From NCBI RefSeq assembly GCF_000743355.1, contig NZ_JQEI01000013.1, positions 1 to 64,000 of the forward strand: a stretch of 64,000 bases of DNA, written 5' to 3'. Within the stretch, counting starts at the first letter, position 1, and each line of letters opens with the position of its first letter. Origin of the DNA: Serratia sp. Ag1 (GTDB lineage: Bacteria; Pseudomonadota; Gammaproteobacteria; Enterobacterales; Enterobacteriaceae). Shown here one piece after another: positions 41,156 to 49,866 of the stretch. A model generated the notes under the pieces. It made no database searches. It was given only the letters and a program-made list of their open reading frames with translations, and was not told the origin of the DNA. The position numbers and the translations under genes are program-made.

Positions 41156-42250
41156 ATGGAGAGAATTACCGTAACGCTTGGGGAGCGTAGCTACCCGATT
41201 ACCATCGCTGCCGGATTGTTTAACGATCCGGCTTCTTTTATGCCGTTAAAGGCAGGTGAACAGGTCATGCTGGTCACTAATCAGACCCTGGCCCCGCTTT
41301 ATCTGGAGCCGGTTCGCAAGGTTCTGGAGCAAAGCGGCGTTGTGGTGGATCAGGTGATACTGCCTGATGGTGAACAGTACAAATCTCTTACCGTACTCGA
41401 GCAAGTGTTCTCGGCGTTGCTGGAAAAGCCGCATGGTCGTGATACCACGCTTATTGCCCTCGGCGGTGGTGTGGTTGGCGATCTAACGGGTTTTGCTGCA
41501 GCGTGCTATCAACGCGGTGTGCGTTTTATTCAGGTGCCTACCACGCTGCTCTCGCAGGTGGATTCTTCTGTTGGTGGCAAAACTGCCGTCAATCACCCGC
41601 TCGGTAAAAACATGATCGGTGCCTTCTACCAACCAGCTGCGGTGGTGGTGGATCTCGACTGTTTGCGCACGTTACCGGCGCGTGAACTTTCTTCTGGTTT
41701 GGCGGAAGTGATCAAATACGGGATTATTCTCGATGGTGATTTCTTCGTCTGGCTGGAAAACAATATTGATGCGTTAGTAGCGTTGGATATGGATGCGCTG
41801 GCGTACTGCATCCGCCGCTGCTGCGAATTGAAGGCTGAAGTGGTGGCCGCCGATGAGCGCGAAAGCGGCCTGCGCGCACTGCTTAATCTTGGCCATACTT
41901 ATGGTCATGCCATTGAAGCCGAGATGGGCTACGGTGTCTGGCTGCACGGCGAAGCCGTGGCGGCAGGTATGATGATGGCCGCGCATACGGCACAACGCTT
42001 GGGCCAATTATCTATCGCCGATATTGAACGTATCAAAGCCCTGTTGCTGCGTGCCGGATTGCCGGTGTGCGGGCCGCAGGAGATGGCACCTGACGCCTAT
42101 CTGCCGCATATGATGCGCGACAAAAAAGTGTTGGCAGGGGAGCTGCGCCTGGTGTTACCGAAGGCAATCGGTGAGGCGGAAGTTCGTGGCGGTGTAGCAC
42201 GTGATACAGTGCTGGCTGCGATTACGGATTGCCTGCCGTTGTCACAGTGA
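41156..42250 (+). CDS. aroB: 3-dehydroquinate synthase (AroB)
   Basis: 364 residues. It converts DAHP to 3-dehydroquinate using NAD and a divalent metal, the second shikimate-pathway step. The NAD-binding [13 protein letters not shown], the substrate loop [12 protein letters not shown], and the metal-binding segments with [12 protein letters not shown] and [11 protein letters not shown] are all present. Downstream of aroK, upstream of damX. Confidence 0.97.
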   Translation: MERITVTLGERSYPITIAAGLFNDPASFMPLKAGEQVMLVTNQTLAPLYLEPVRKVLEQSGVVVDQVILPDGEQYKSLTVLEQVFSALLEKPHGRDTTLIALGGGVVGDLTGFAAACYQRGVRFIQVPTTLLSQVDSSVGGKTAVNHPLGKNMIGAFYQPAAVVVDLDCLRTLPARELSSGLAEVIKYGIILDGDFFVWLENNIDALVALDMDALAYCIRRCCELKAEVVAADERESGLRALLNLGHTYGHAIEAEMGYGVWLHGEAVAAGMMMAAHTAQRLGQLSIADIERIKALLLRAGLPVCGPQEMAPDAYLPHMMRDKKVLAGELRLVLPKAIGEAEVRGGVARDTVLAAITDCLPLSQ

Positions 42251-42411
42251 GTCAGTCGGAATAGCAGCCAGTGATTAGCTGCTGTTCGTCTCTGTGGATA
42301 ATACGTGCGTAAAGCAATATGAGTATTGCTTTGCTATCATCGGGTTAATAGTCTCGAACCATGCTGGGTTCAGGGTGGTGGTTTTTTTTGCCTCTAGTTG
42401 GAGGGTTTCAG

Positions 42412-43413
42412 ATGGACGAATTTAAACCAGAAGATGATCTTCTTAGACCTGATGTTAGCGATCGTCGTCCGACACGTTCGCGGCGGTCAGCAACGGGGCC
42501 GAGTTTTGCCCTATCGCGTCAGCATTTGATGATTGGTGTCGGTATTCTAGTTCTGTTGGTGTTGATTCTGGGTATCGGTTCTGCGTTAAAAGCACCAACC
42601 CAGCATGAAGCGGCGCAGCAAGGAGCCACCCGCGATATCAACCTGTCGGGCTCTTCATCGCTAGCCAACAGTAACGGCGGTGTCCCCGGTGGCACCACCG
42701 ATAGCGGCGATAACAATGGTGTCGGGCAGGCTCAACCGCAGCAACCGCAAAATATCAGCGTTCCGCCCATTTCCAGCACGCCGACCGAAGCAGTACCACA
42801 ACTTCTACAAGGTGGGGCACAGCAGCGTGTTGAATTGCCAGGTAATATGGCAGATGCGTTGTCATCTCAGCAGAATCAGGTTGATGCCGCTGCGCAGACG
42901 CTGAACTCCCCGGTTGCAGGATTACCCACTGCGCCAGCCACCGTGATGAACGGTGCAGGTGCACGGGAGTCCACCCGCCCGGTGAATAACCATGCTATTT
43001 CAGCGCCACAGCAGCATAAAACCCCGGCAAAAACGGCAGCGAAACCCGTGACAGCAGTGAAGCCTGCTTCAACGACAACGACGGTTTATACGCCGCCAGC
43101 ACAGGTAAAAAGCGGTGTGGTGAGCGGTAGTACAGGTTCCATTGCTGCGGCACCGGGCAGCCATTACACGCTGCAATTAAGCAGTGCTTCTCGCCCCGAT
43201 ACGTTGAAAGCTTTTGCCAAACAACATAGTCTGCAGAACTTTACCGTGTATGAAACCAAGCGTGACGGTAAGCCGTGGTTTGTGTTGGTGAGTGGTAACT
43301 ATGCTTCTTCAGCGGATGCGAAGCGGGCTGTTGCTACGTTACCGGCAGAGGTTCAGGCGAAAAAACCATGGGTCCGGCCTGTGCACCAGGTACAGCAAGA
43401 CCTTAAAAAATAA
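42412..43413 (+). CDS. damX: Cell-division SPOR protein DamX
   Basis: 333 residues from the ATG at 42412, which follows GGAGGG; upstream codons from 42361 are leader. It has a short cytoplasmic N-terminus (1-38), one transmembrane segment (about 39-58), a long Pro/Gln/Thr/Ala-rich periplasmic linker, and a C-terminal SPOR domain (from SHYTLQLSSAS to WVRPVHQVQ) that binds denuded septal peptidoglycan. The E. coli protein is about 428 residues, with a longer cytoplasmic part. It lies between aroB and dam in the usual order. Confidence 0.94.
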   Translation: MDEFKPEDDLLRPDVSDRRPTRSRRSATGPSFALSRQHLMIGVGILVLLVLILGIGSALKAPTQHEAAQQGATRDINLSGSSSLANSNGGVPGGTTDSGDNNGVGQAQPQQPQNISVPPISSTPTEAVPQLLQGGAQQRVELPGNMADALSSQQNQVDAAAQTLNSPVAGLPTAPATVMNGAGARESTRPVNNHAISAPQQHKTPAKTAAKPVTAVKPASTTTTVYTPPAQVKSGVVSGSTGSIAAAPGSHYTLQLSSASRPDTLKAFAKQHSLQNFTVYETKRDGKPWFVLVSGNYASSADAKRAVATLPAEVQAKKPWVRPVHQVQQDLKK

Positions 43414-43497
43414 ACCATTTAATTTTGTGCGCTGATGTGCTGTCTGGAACAGAGTACAATCCGCCGCTCTGAATTGTATAAGTAGCTAACTGACGGC

Positions 43498-44310
43498 ATG
43501 AAGAAAAACCGCGCTTTTTTAAAATGGGCTGGTGGAAAATACCCGCTGGTTGACGAGATCCGTCGTTATCTGCCAGCGGGTGACTGCTTAATTGAGCCCT
43601 TCGTAGGTGCGGGTTCGGTCTTTTTGAACACGGAATACGACGCCTACATTCTCGCCGACATCAACAGCGATCTTATTAATCTGTATAACATCGTTAAGCT
43701 GCGCACGGATGACTTCGTGCGCGATGCCCGCGTTCTTTTCGCTGACGAATACAATATCTCGGAGCAGTTTTACCGGCTGCGTGAAGAGTTCAATACGAGT
43801 GCTGATGCTTACTGGCGGGCGCAGCTGTTTCTCTATCTGAATCGCCACTGTTATAACGGTCTGTGCCGTTATAACCTGCGTGGTGAATTTAACGTCCCAT
43901 TTGGCCGTTATAAGAAACCGTATTTTCCAGAAGAGGAACTGTACTGGTTTGCTGAAAAATCCCGCAATGCTACTTTCGTCTGCGAGCATTACCGCGATAC
44001 CATGACCAAGGCAACGCGCGGCGCAGTGGTTTATTGCGATCCGCCTTATGCGCCGCTTTCGGCAACGGCGAACTTTACCGCCTATCATACCAACAGTTTC
44101 AGCCTGGCCGATCAGCAAGGGCTGGCACAGTTGGCGCATCAGCTATCGGTAGAAAGTCAGGTGCCAGTGTTGATTTCCAATCATGATACCGAACTGACAC
44201 GCGACTGGTATCAACATGCTGAATTCTTTGAGGTATCGGCACGTCGGACGATCAGCCGTAATATCCTTGGCCGCAGTAAAGTAAACGAACTTCTGGCGCT
44301 ATATCGCTAA
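43498..44310 (+). CDS. dam: DNA adenine methyltransferase Dam
   Basis: 270 residues. SAM-binding motif I is FVGAGSVF (35-42) and the catalytic DPPY is at 181-184. The N-terminal KWAGGKYPLVDEI and the NGLCRYN segment are typical of Dam. It methylates adenine in GATC, directing mismatch repair and the timing of replication initiation. It is an orphan methylase without a partner nuclease, in the conserved aroKB-damX-dam-rpe-gph-trpS cluster. Confidence 0.98.
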   Translation: MKKNRAFLKWAGGKYPLVDEIRRYLPAGDCLIEPFVGAGSVFLNTEYDAYILADINSDLINLYNIVKLRTDDFVRDARVLFADEYNISEQFYRLREEFNTSADAYWRAQLFLYLNRHCYNGLCRYNLRGEFNVPFGRYKKPYFPEEELYWFAEKSRNATFVCEHYRDTMTKATRGAVVYCDPPYAPLSATANFTAYHTNSFSLADQQGLAQLAHQLSVESQVPVLISNHDTELTRDWYQHAEFFEVSARRTISRNILGRSKVNELLALYR

Positions 44311-44364
44311 GTCGGGGTTGCGCCCCGGCGTGTAAGAACTCAAACCCTACGTTTGGAGAAGCGG

Positions 44365-45042
44365 ATGAAAAAGTTTTTGATTGCCCCGTCCATTCTGTCG
44401 GCAGATTTTGCCCGGTTAGGTGAAGATACTGCCAAGGTGTTGGCCGCCGGTAGTGACGTGGTGCACTTTGACGTGATGGACAACCACTATGTCCCCAACC
44501 TGACGATTGGGCCGATGGTGTGTGAAGCGCTGCGCAATTACGGTATCACCGCCCCCATCGACGTTCATCTGATGGTTAAGCCGGTCGATCGCATCGTACC
44601 GGACTTCGCCAAAGCTGGTGCGACATACATCTCTTTCCATCCCGAAGCCTCCGAACACGTTGACCGCACCATCCAACTGATCAAGGAACACGGCTGTAAA
44701 GCCGGCCTGGTCTTTAACCCGGCGACGCCACTGAGCTATCTTGATTATGTGATGGATAAACTGGATGTGATCCTGCTGATGTCGGTTAACCCCGGTTTTG
44801 GTGGGCAATCCTTTATCCCCGGTACGTTGGATAAGCTGCGTCAGGTGCGTAAACTGATCGACGACAGCGGGTTCGACATCCGTCTGGAAGTCGACGGTGG
44901 AGTGAAGGTGGACAATATTGCTGAGATCGCCGCTGCGGGGGCCGACATGTTCGTCGCTGGTTCCGCTATTTTTGGCAAACCGGATTACCGCGCAGTGATT
45001 GACGAAATGCGTCGTGAACTGGCGAAGGTGAACCATGGCTGA
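44365..45042 (+). CDS. rpe: Ribulose-phosphate 3-epimerase Rpe
   Basis: 225-residue TIM barrel that interconverts ribulose-5-phosphate and xylulose-5-phosphate in the pentose phosphate pathway. Metal and catalytic residues lie in [18 protein letters not shown] and LEVDGGVK; the phosphate-binding [10 protein letters not shown] is present. The start is the ATG at 44365 after a GGAGAAGCGG ribosome site. It overlaps gph by 8 bases. Confidence 0.97.
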   Translation: MKKFLIAPSILSADFARLGEDTAKVLAAGSDVVHFDVMDNHYVPNLTIGPMVCEALRNYGITAPIDVHLMVKPVDRIVPDFAKAGATYISFHPEASEHVDRTIQLIKEHGCKAGLVFNPATPLSYLDYVMDKLDVILLMSVNPGFGGQSFIPGTLDKLRQVRKLIDDSGFDIRLEVDGGVKVDNIAEIAAAGADMFVAGSAIFGKPDYRAVIDEMRRELAKVNHG

Positions 45043-45742
45043 TTTCAGCGCCGTTCGCGGCCTGGCTTTTGATCTGGATGGCACTTTGGTTGACAGTGCT
45101 CCGGGGCTGGCGGCAGCTATCGATTTGGCACTGGCAGCAATGGGCTTACCGCAGGCGGGTGAGGCGCGTGTCAGTACCTGGATCGGTAATGGTGCGGATG
45201 TCCTGGTGCAGCGTGCGCTGCGCTGGGCGGAAGTTGACGTCACGCCGGAACATTGCCTGCAGATGCGTGAGCGTTTCGATCATTTCTACGCACAAACCGT
45301 CAGTAGCGGTAGCCGTCTGTTCCCACAGGTGAAAGAAACGCTTAATTGCTTGGTTAAAGGTGGTTACCCGATGGCGCTGGTGACCAACAAACCGACGCCC
45401 TTTGTGGCTCCGTTGCTGAAAGAGCTCGGCATTCTTGACACTTTTTCGCTGATTATCGGCGGTGATGATGTGGTGATAAAAAAACCGCATCCAGCCCCCC
45501 TGTATCTGGTTTTCGGCAAGCTTGGCCTGCGAGCCAGCGAAGTGCTGTTTGTCGGGGATTCCCGCAATGACATCCAGGCAGCGCAGGCGGCAGGTTGCCC
45601 CAGCGTTGGTCTGACTTATGGATATAACTACGGTGAAGCGATCGCCTTGAGCCATCCCGATCGCGTGTTGGAGCGCTTTGCCGATTTGTTGCCCGCTCTC
45701 GGGCTATCATCTTCAGAGAATCAGGAAGTGAATCATGAGTAA
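45035..45742 (+). CDS. gph: Phosphoglycolate phosphatase Gph
   Basis: HAD-superfamily phosphatase of 235 residues. Motif I is [10 protein letters not shown] (nucleophile D13), motif II LVTNKP, and motif [14 protein letters not shown] and [11 protein letters not shown]. It removes phosphate from 2-phosphoglycolate made during repair of oxidised DNA ends. It overlaps both neighbours (8 bases with rpe and 8 with trpS), a tightly coupled arrangement. Confidence 0.96.
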   Translation: MADFSAVRGLAFDLDGTLVDSAPGLAAAIDLALAAMGLPQAGEARVSTWIGNGADVLVQRALRWAEVDVTPEHCLQMRERFDHFYAQTVSSGSRLFPQVKETLNCLVKGGYPMALVTNKPTPFVAPLLKELGILDTFSLIIGGDDVVIKKPHPAPLYLVFGKLGLRASEVLFVGDSRNDIQAAQAAGCPSVGLTYGYNYGEAIALSHPDRVLERFADLLPALGLSSSENQEVNHE

Positions 45743-46739
45743 GCCCATTGTATTTAGCGGCGCACAGCCGTCTGGCGAACTGACCATTGGCAACTACATG
45801 GGTGCACTGCGTCAGTGGGTTCAAATGCAGGATGACTATGACTGCATTTACTGCATTGTTGACCTGCATGCGATTACCGCGCGTCAGGACGCCGAAAAAC
45901 TGCGTAAAGCTACGCTGGATACGCTGGCTTTGTACCTTGCCTGCGGTATTGATCCGGCAAAAAGCACTATTTTTGTGCAATCTCATGTGCCGGAGCATTC
46001 GCAATTGAGCTGGGTGCTCAACTGTTACACCTATTTCGGTGAACTGAGCCGTATGACCCAGTTTAAAGACAAATCGGCACGCTATGCAGAAAACATCAAT
46101 GCAGGCTTGTTCAGCTACCCGGTGCTGATGGCGGCAGATATCTTGCTGTATCAGACTAACCAGGTGCCGGTGGGTGAAGATCAGAAACAGCATCTGGAAC
46201 TGAGCCGTGATGTCGGTCAGCGTTTCAATGCCCTGTATGGCGACGTGTTCAAAGTACCAGAACCTTTTATTCCGAAATCGGGTGCGCGCGTGATGTCACT
46301 GCAGGAACCGACCAAAAAGATGTCCAAGTCGGATGATAACCGTAATAACGTGATTGGCTTGCTGGAAGATCCGAGTGCGGTGACCAAAAAAATCAAGCGC
46401 GCAATGACCGACTCGGAAGAGCCACCGGTCATCCGTTACGACGTGGCGAACAAAGCGGGCGTTTCCAACCTGCTGGATATCTTATCGGGTGTTACCGGCA
46501 AGAGTATTGCACAGTTGGAAGCTGAGTTCGCCGGCCAGATGTATGGTCACCTGAAGGGTGCCGTGGCAGAAGCGGTTTCCGGCATGCTGAGTGAACTCCA
46601 AGAGCGTTATCACCGTTTCCGCAATGATGAGGCATTTTTGCAGCAGGTGATGCGTGATGGGGCGACCAAAGCGCGTGCTCGTGCGCAGGAAACGCTGGCG
46701 AAAGTGTATGAAGCGGTGGGTTTTGTGCCACACCCGTAG
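45735..46739 (+). CDS. trpS: Tryptophanyl-tRNA synthetase TrpS
   Basis: Class I aminoacyl-tRNA synthetase of 334 residues. The HIGH-type motif is TIGNYMGAL (17-25) and the KMSKS motif is at 195-199. Tryptophan-pocket segments include [10 protein letters not shown]. It charges tRNA-Trp. It closes the dam-rpe-gph-trpS unit and is followed by an unusual 496-base non-coding region before convergent cysG. Confidence 0.98.
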   Translation: MSKPIVFSGAQPSGELTIGNYMGALRQWVQMQDDYDCIYCIVDLHAITARQDAEKLRKATLDTLALYLACGIDPAKSTIFVQSHVPEHSQLSWVLNCYTYFGELSRMTQFKDKSARYAENINAGLFSYPVLMAADILLYQTNQVPVGEDQKQHLELSRDVGQRFNALYGDVFKVPEPFIPKSGARVMSLQEPTKKMSKSDDNRNNVIGLLEDPSAVTKKIKRAMTDSEEPPVIRYDVANKAGVSNLLDILSGVTGKSIAQLEAEFAGQMYGHLKGAVAEAVSGMLSELQERYHRFRNDEAFLQQVMRDGATKARARAQETLAKVYEAVGFVPHP

Positions 46740-47235
46740 TCGCTGACCAATACTTCCATCTCCATTCGGGGAGTTGTCTCTTGTTCACATCTTGAGGTTT
46801 GTTATGGGATGTGTGTTTATTTCGGTCGCTACACCTCTTGTGTTTATTCATTAACGCGGGTGAACACGACCGAGTTGGGGGCTCAAGAGCCAGCCCCCAA
46901 CACCCCGGCCCTTGCCATATCAGGCGGTGGGCTTCGCCCACTACCCTCACTCCGCCACCGCACATTAAGGCCAGCTACGACAGTCGTCCCTGACTGTCTC
47001 GCCTGAACGCGCCGTCCGTGGCGCGTTCGCCTATGCGCCGTGTCTCCGTTCGGCGCCTTCAATGGCCTCAACCCCCGTGCTCATCTCACCGACCGCAATG
47101 TCTAATCGGTTGTTATCAATCCCCCTGGAAAGGTTGCCCGGTGGTTACAGATTCGGGTGTTGACGTTGCGCGCATCATGGCCTGCTGAGTAAGACCCCGT
47201 TGCCAGGGGTAACCGGCCATGAACAGCTGCTTTTC
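46740..47235. other. Non-coding, hairpin-rich region between trpS and cysG
   Basis: 496 bases without a gene. Between 46874 and 47056 there are five perfect inverted repeats in a row: GTTGGGGGC/GCCCCCAAC (46874-46901), GTGGGC/GCCCAC (46927-46941), GACAGTC/GACTGTC (46979-46998), GAACGCGCC/GGCGCGTTC (47005-47028) and GCGCCG/CGGCGC (47035-47056). A sixth short one, ACCCC/GGGGT, lies at 47194-47210. Several frames of 60-80 codons cross the region but none has a ribosome site or a recognisable family. Sixteen bases at 46876-46891 (TGGGGGCTCAAGAGCC) are identical to part of the ERIC element at 41017-41032. In E. coli trpS and cysG are separated by other genes, so this is a variable spot. It may be a structured RNA or a relic of a mobile element. 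Confidence 0.5.
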
Positions 47236-48639
47236 TTACGCCGTTTTGCTAAGGTTTTCCGGCGCTTCCCGGCTGGAGAACCAGTTCAGCTTGCTGCGCA
47301 GGCTGACCACACTGCCAACGATAATCAGGCTTGGGCTGGCGGCCTGTTTTGCCAGTTCCCCCAATCGAGCTAATTCCCCTTCAATTACCCGCTGGCGGGT
47401 GGATGTCCCGTTTTCCACCAGCGCAATCGGCGTGGTGGCAGGCATACCCTGTGCCGTCAGTTGCCGTTGAATCTCTGCCGCCTGCGCCAGGCCCATATAA
47501 AACACCAGCGTTTGTTGCCCAGCAGCCAGCGTCGCCCAGTCGAGTTCACCATCGGCCTTGGCGTGGCCGGTCACCAGCCGCACGCTCTGGGCGTGATCGC
47601 GATGGGTGAGGGGGATGCCGCTGTAGGCAGAACAGCCGGACGCAGCGGTAATGCCGGGCACGATTGAGAACGGAATATCCGCTTCGGCTAAAGTTTCTAA
47701 CTCTTCACCGCCACGGCCAAAGATAAACGGATCGCCGCCTTTCAGCCGGACCACGCGCTTGCCCTGTTGAGCCTGTTCCAGCAGGATTTGATTGATATGT
47801 TCTTGCGGTACGCAATGATATCCGGCGCGTTTGCCCACGAAGATCTGCTCGGCATCGCGGCGCACCAGCGCCATCACCTCTTCAGAAACCAAGCGATCGT
47901 AAACCACTACGTCGGCCTGCTGGATTTGCTGCAGGCCTTTCAGCGTCAGCAACCCGGCATCGCCTGGCCCAGCGCCCACCAAAACCACTTCACCTTGTTC
48001 TTCCGGTTGCTGTGTAAACAGTTGTTCTATCTGCTGGTTAGCCAAGGCCGTATCGTGATTAGCCAGCGATTGTGCCAGCCGATCGTGGGCGAACAGCTTT
48101 TCCCAGAAATGGCGGCGTGCGCCGATGTTACCAAATTGCTGTTTTACCCGCTGGCGCAGCGAACCACCCAGTTGGGCCAGTTTGCCAAGATGTAGCGGCA
48201 GTATTGCTTCCAGCTTTTCTCGCAGCAGGCGTGCCAGCACCGGAGCTTTGCCGCCGGAAGAGACGGCCACCATCAGCGGAGAGCGATCGATAATTGAAGG
48301 CATGATAAAGCTGGCGCGTTTTGGATCGTCCACCACGTTGCAGAATACCCGTTGCTGATTGGCACATTGATACACCAAGGCGTTCACTTCAACCCGATCG
48401 GTGGCGGCAATCACCAGCCATTTCTTTGCCAGCAATCCGGCATGAAACTCGCCTTCGGCCAGTGTCACTTGCCCTTGTGCAGCCCAGGCCAGAAATTGCT
48501 CATTAAACTGGCAGGCATTCACTGTCAGTTGTGCCCCGGCATCCAGCAGCAGGCGAGCCTTGCGTTCTGCCACTTCCCCACCGCCGACCAGCAGGCAGGC
48601 TTTATGTTGCAGTTGGCAGAAAATCGGTAAGTAATCCAT
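47236..48639 (-). CDS. cysG: Siroheme synthase CysG (trifunctional)
   Basis: 467 residues from the ATG at 48639; a 38-residue extension upstream is not conserved. The N-terminal half is precorrin-2 dehydrogenase/sirohydrochlorin ferrochelatase ([20 protein letters not shown], then [18 protein letters not shown]). The C-terminal half, from about residue 215, is uroporphyrinogen-III methyltransferase ([17 protein letters not shown], then [13 protein letters not shown]). It makes siroheme, the cofactor of NirB and of sulfite reductase. It is the last gene of nirBDC-cysG, as in E. coli. Confidence 0.97.
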   Translation of the reverse strand: MDYLPIFCQLQHKACLLVGGGEVAERKARLLLDAGAQLTVNACQFNEQFLAWAAQGQVTLAEGEFHAGLLAKKWLVIAATDRVEVNALVYQCANQQRVFCNVVDDPKRASFIMPSIIDRSPLMVAVSSGGKAPVLARLLREKLEAILPLHLGKLAQLGGSLRQRVKQQFGNIGARRHFWEKLFAHDRLAQSLANHDTALANQQIEQLFTQQPEEQGEVVLVGAGPGDAGLLTLKGLQQIQQADVVVYDRLVSEEVMALVRRDAEQIFVGKRAGYHCVPQEHINQILLEQAQQGKRVVRLKGGDPFIFGRGGEELETLAEADIPFSIVPGITAASGCSAYSGIPLTHRDHAQSVRLVTGHAKADGELDWATLAAGQQTLVFYMGLAQAAEIQRQLTAQGMPATTPIALVENGTSTRQRVIEGELARLGELAKQAASPSLIIVGSVVSLRSKLNWFSSREAPENLSKTA

Positions 48640-48691
48640 CGGCAATCCTCGGGGACGTGGTGAACGGGGGCGATAACTCACCCCTGATGGG

Positions 48692-49492
48692 TTATGCGGT
48701 TTGACGAACCGTGGCGCTTGCAGCCTGCGGGCGCTGTGCACGTGGTGTGGCATACCAGTAACCCAGCCCCATTAACACGGCACCAGACAGCGTATTGCCG
48801 AGCGTCACCCACAGCAGGTTATGGCCGATACCGCTCAGGGTGTAGGCTTCGCTGTGATGGCCGAACCAGGAGAGCGCAAACAGCGTCATGTTGGCGATGG
48901 AGTGCTCGTAGCCGGAAGCGATAAACGCCAGTAAACACCACCAGATGGCGATGAACTTGGCTGATCCTTCCACGCGTAGCGCCATCCAGATCGCCAGGCA
49001 AACCAGCCAGTTACACAATACTCCTTTGAAGAACAGCACTTCTGCCGGAGCGGTGGTTTTCGCCAGCGCCACGGTATGCACCAGGTTGGTATCAACCGGC
49101 AACAGGCTGCCGCCACCGTAGTAATACATCAACGCCACCAGCACCGAACCGAGCAGGTTGCCCAGCCAGGTTTGCGGTAACACGGCCCACATCTGGCTTT
49201 GTTTGATGGTGCCCGCTTTTACGCCGAGCGTCAGGAACATGGTGTGGCCGGTGAACAGTTCGGAACCGGCGATAATCACCAGCGTCAGCGCGATGCCGAA
49301 GGTGGCCCCCATCACCAATGGGCGGATTGAAGGATCCACCAGATTACCCAAGGTGAAGATCAGGATGATGCCCAGACCGACATAGGCTCCGGCCATGGCT
49401 GAACTGATCCAGAAGCCGAGCGGGCTCTCTTGCGCCAATTTAACGATGCGCGCCGCGTTGGCGGCAGATTTGTTGATGGTATCGGTAAACAT
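48692..49492 (-). CDS. nirC: Nitrite transporter NirC (FNT family)
   Basis: 266-residue inner-membrane channel of the formate/nitrite transporter family, six transmembrane helices. Family segments include [28 protein letters not shown] and [13 protein letters not shown], the last holding the central pore histidine. It moves nitrite for the cytoplasmic NirBD reductase. It lies between nirD and cysG. Confidence 0.95.
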   Translation of the reverse strand: MFTDTINKSAANAARIVKLAQESPLGFWISSAMAGAYVGLGIILIFTLGNLVDPSIRPLVMGATFGIALTLVIIAGSELFTGHTMFLTLGVKAGTIKQSQMWAVLPQTWLGNLLGSVLVALMYYYGGGSLLPVDTNLVHTVALAKTTAPAEVLFFKGVLCNWLVCLAIWMALRVEGSAKFIAIWWCLLAFIASGYEHSIANMTLFALSWFGHHSEAYTLSGIGHNLLWVTLGNTLSGAVLMGLGYWYATPRAQRPQAASATVRQTA

Positions 49493-49530
49493 AGATTTCC
49501 CTGGGAATTAAAAAACAAAAAGTTTGAAAG

Positions 49531-49866
49531 TTATATCCGGTAATTAGCTACCTGGACTATACCGTCGACGACCCGGCTGGTGAAACTGGCCACGGAGCGG
49601 CTTTCGTCCTCCATACACCGGCCATCATGCAGGCGGAAATGCTGTTTCTTCAGTGGGCTGGCCACCCACAATGCACCCTGATGCTCGGCGATCAGGCCGC
49701 GCGATAGCACGCTGGCTTGGGCGAATGGATCGATATTGCTGATGGCATACAGTTGTTCATCAGCGCGAGGGCGGAAGATCGCCACCTGTTGCTCGCCAAT
49801 CAAGGCGCATACACCCGTGCCAGGCAGGATCTCGGCGAGTGGGCAAACGGAAATCCACTGGCTCAT
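49531..49866 (-). CDS. nirD: Nitrite reductase small subunit NirD
   Basis: 111 residues with the Rieske-like fold of NirD. The two Cys-His ligand pairs of true Rieske proteins are absent, as is normal for the enterobacterial protein. It partners NirB in NADH-dependent nitrite reduction to ammonium. Its start overlaps the nirB stop by four bases (ATGA), so translation is coupled. Confidence 0.94.
   Translation of the reverse strand: MSQWISVCPLAEILPGTGVCALIGEQQVAIFRPRADEQLYAISNIDPFAQASVLSRGLIAEHQGALWVASPLKKQHFRLHDGRCMEDESRSVASFTSRVVDGIVQVANYRI

Noticed and set aside
46492-46965. A 157-codon minus-strand frame at the end of trpS
   Set aside because: Half of it is antisense to trpS and the rest runs through the hairpin chain; no family resemblance.
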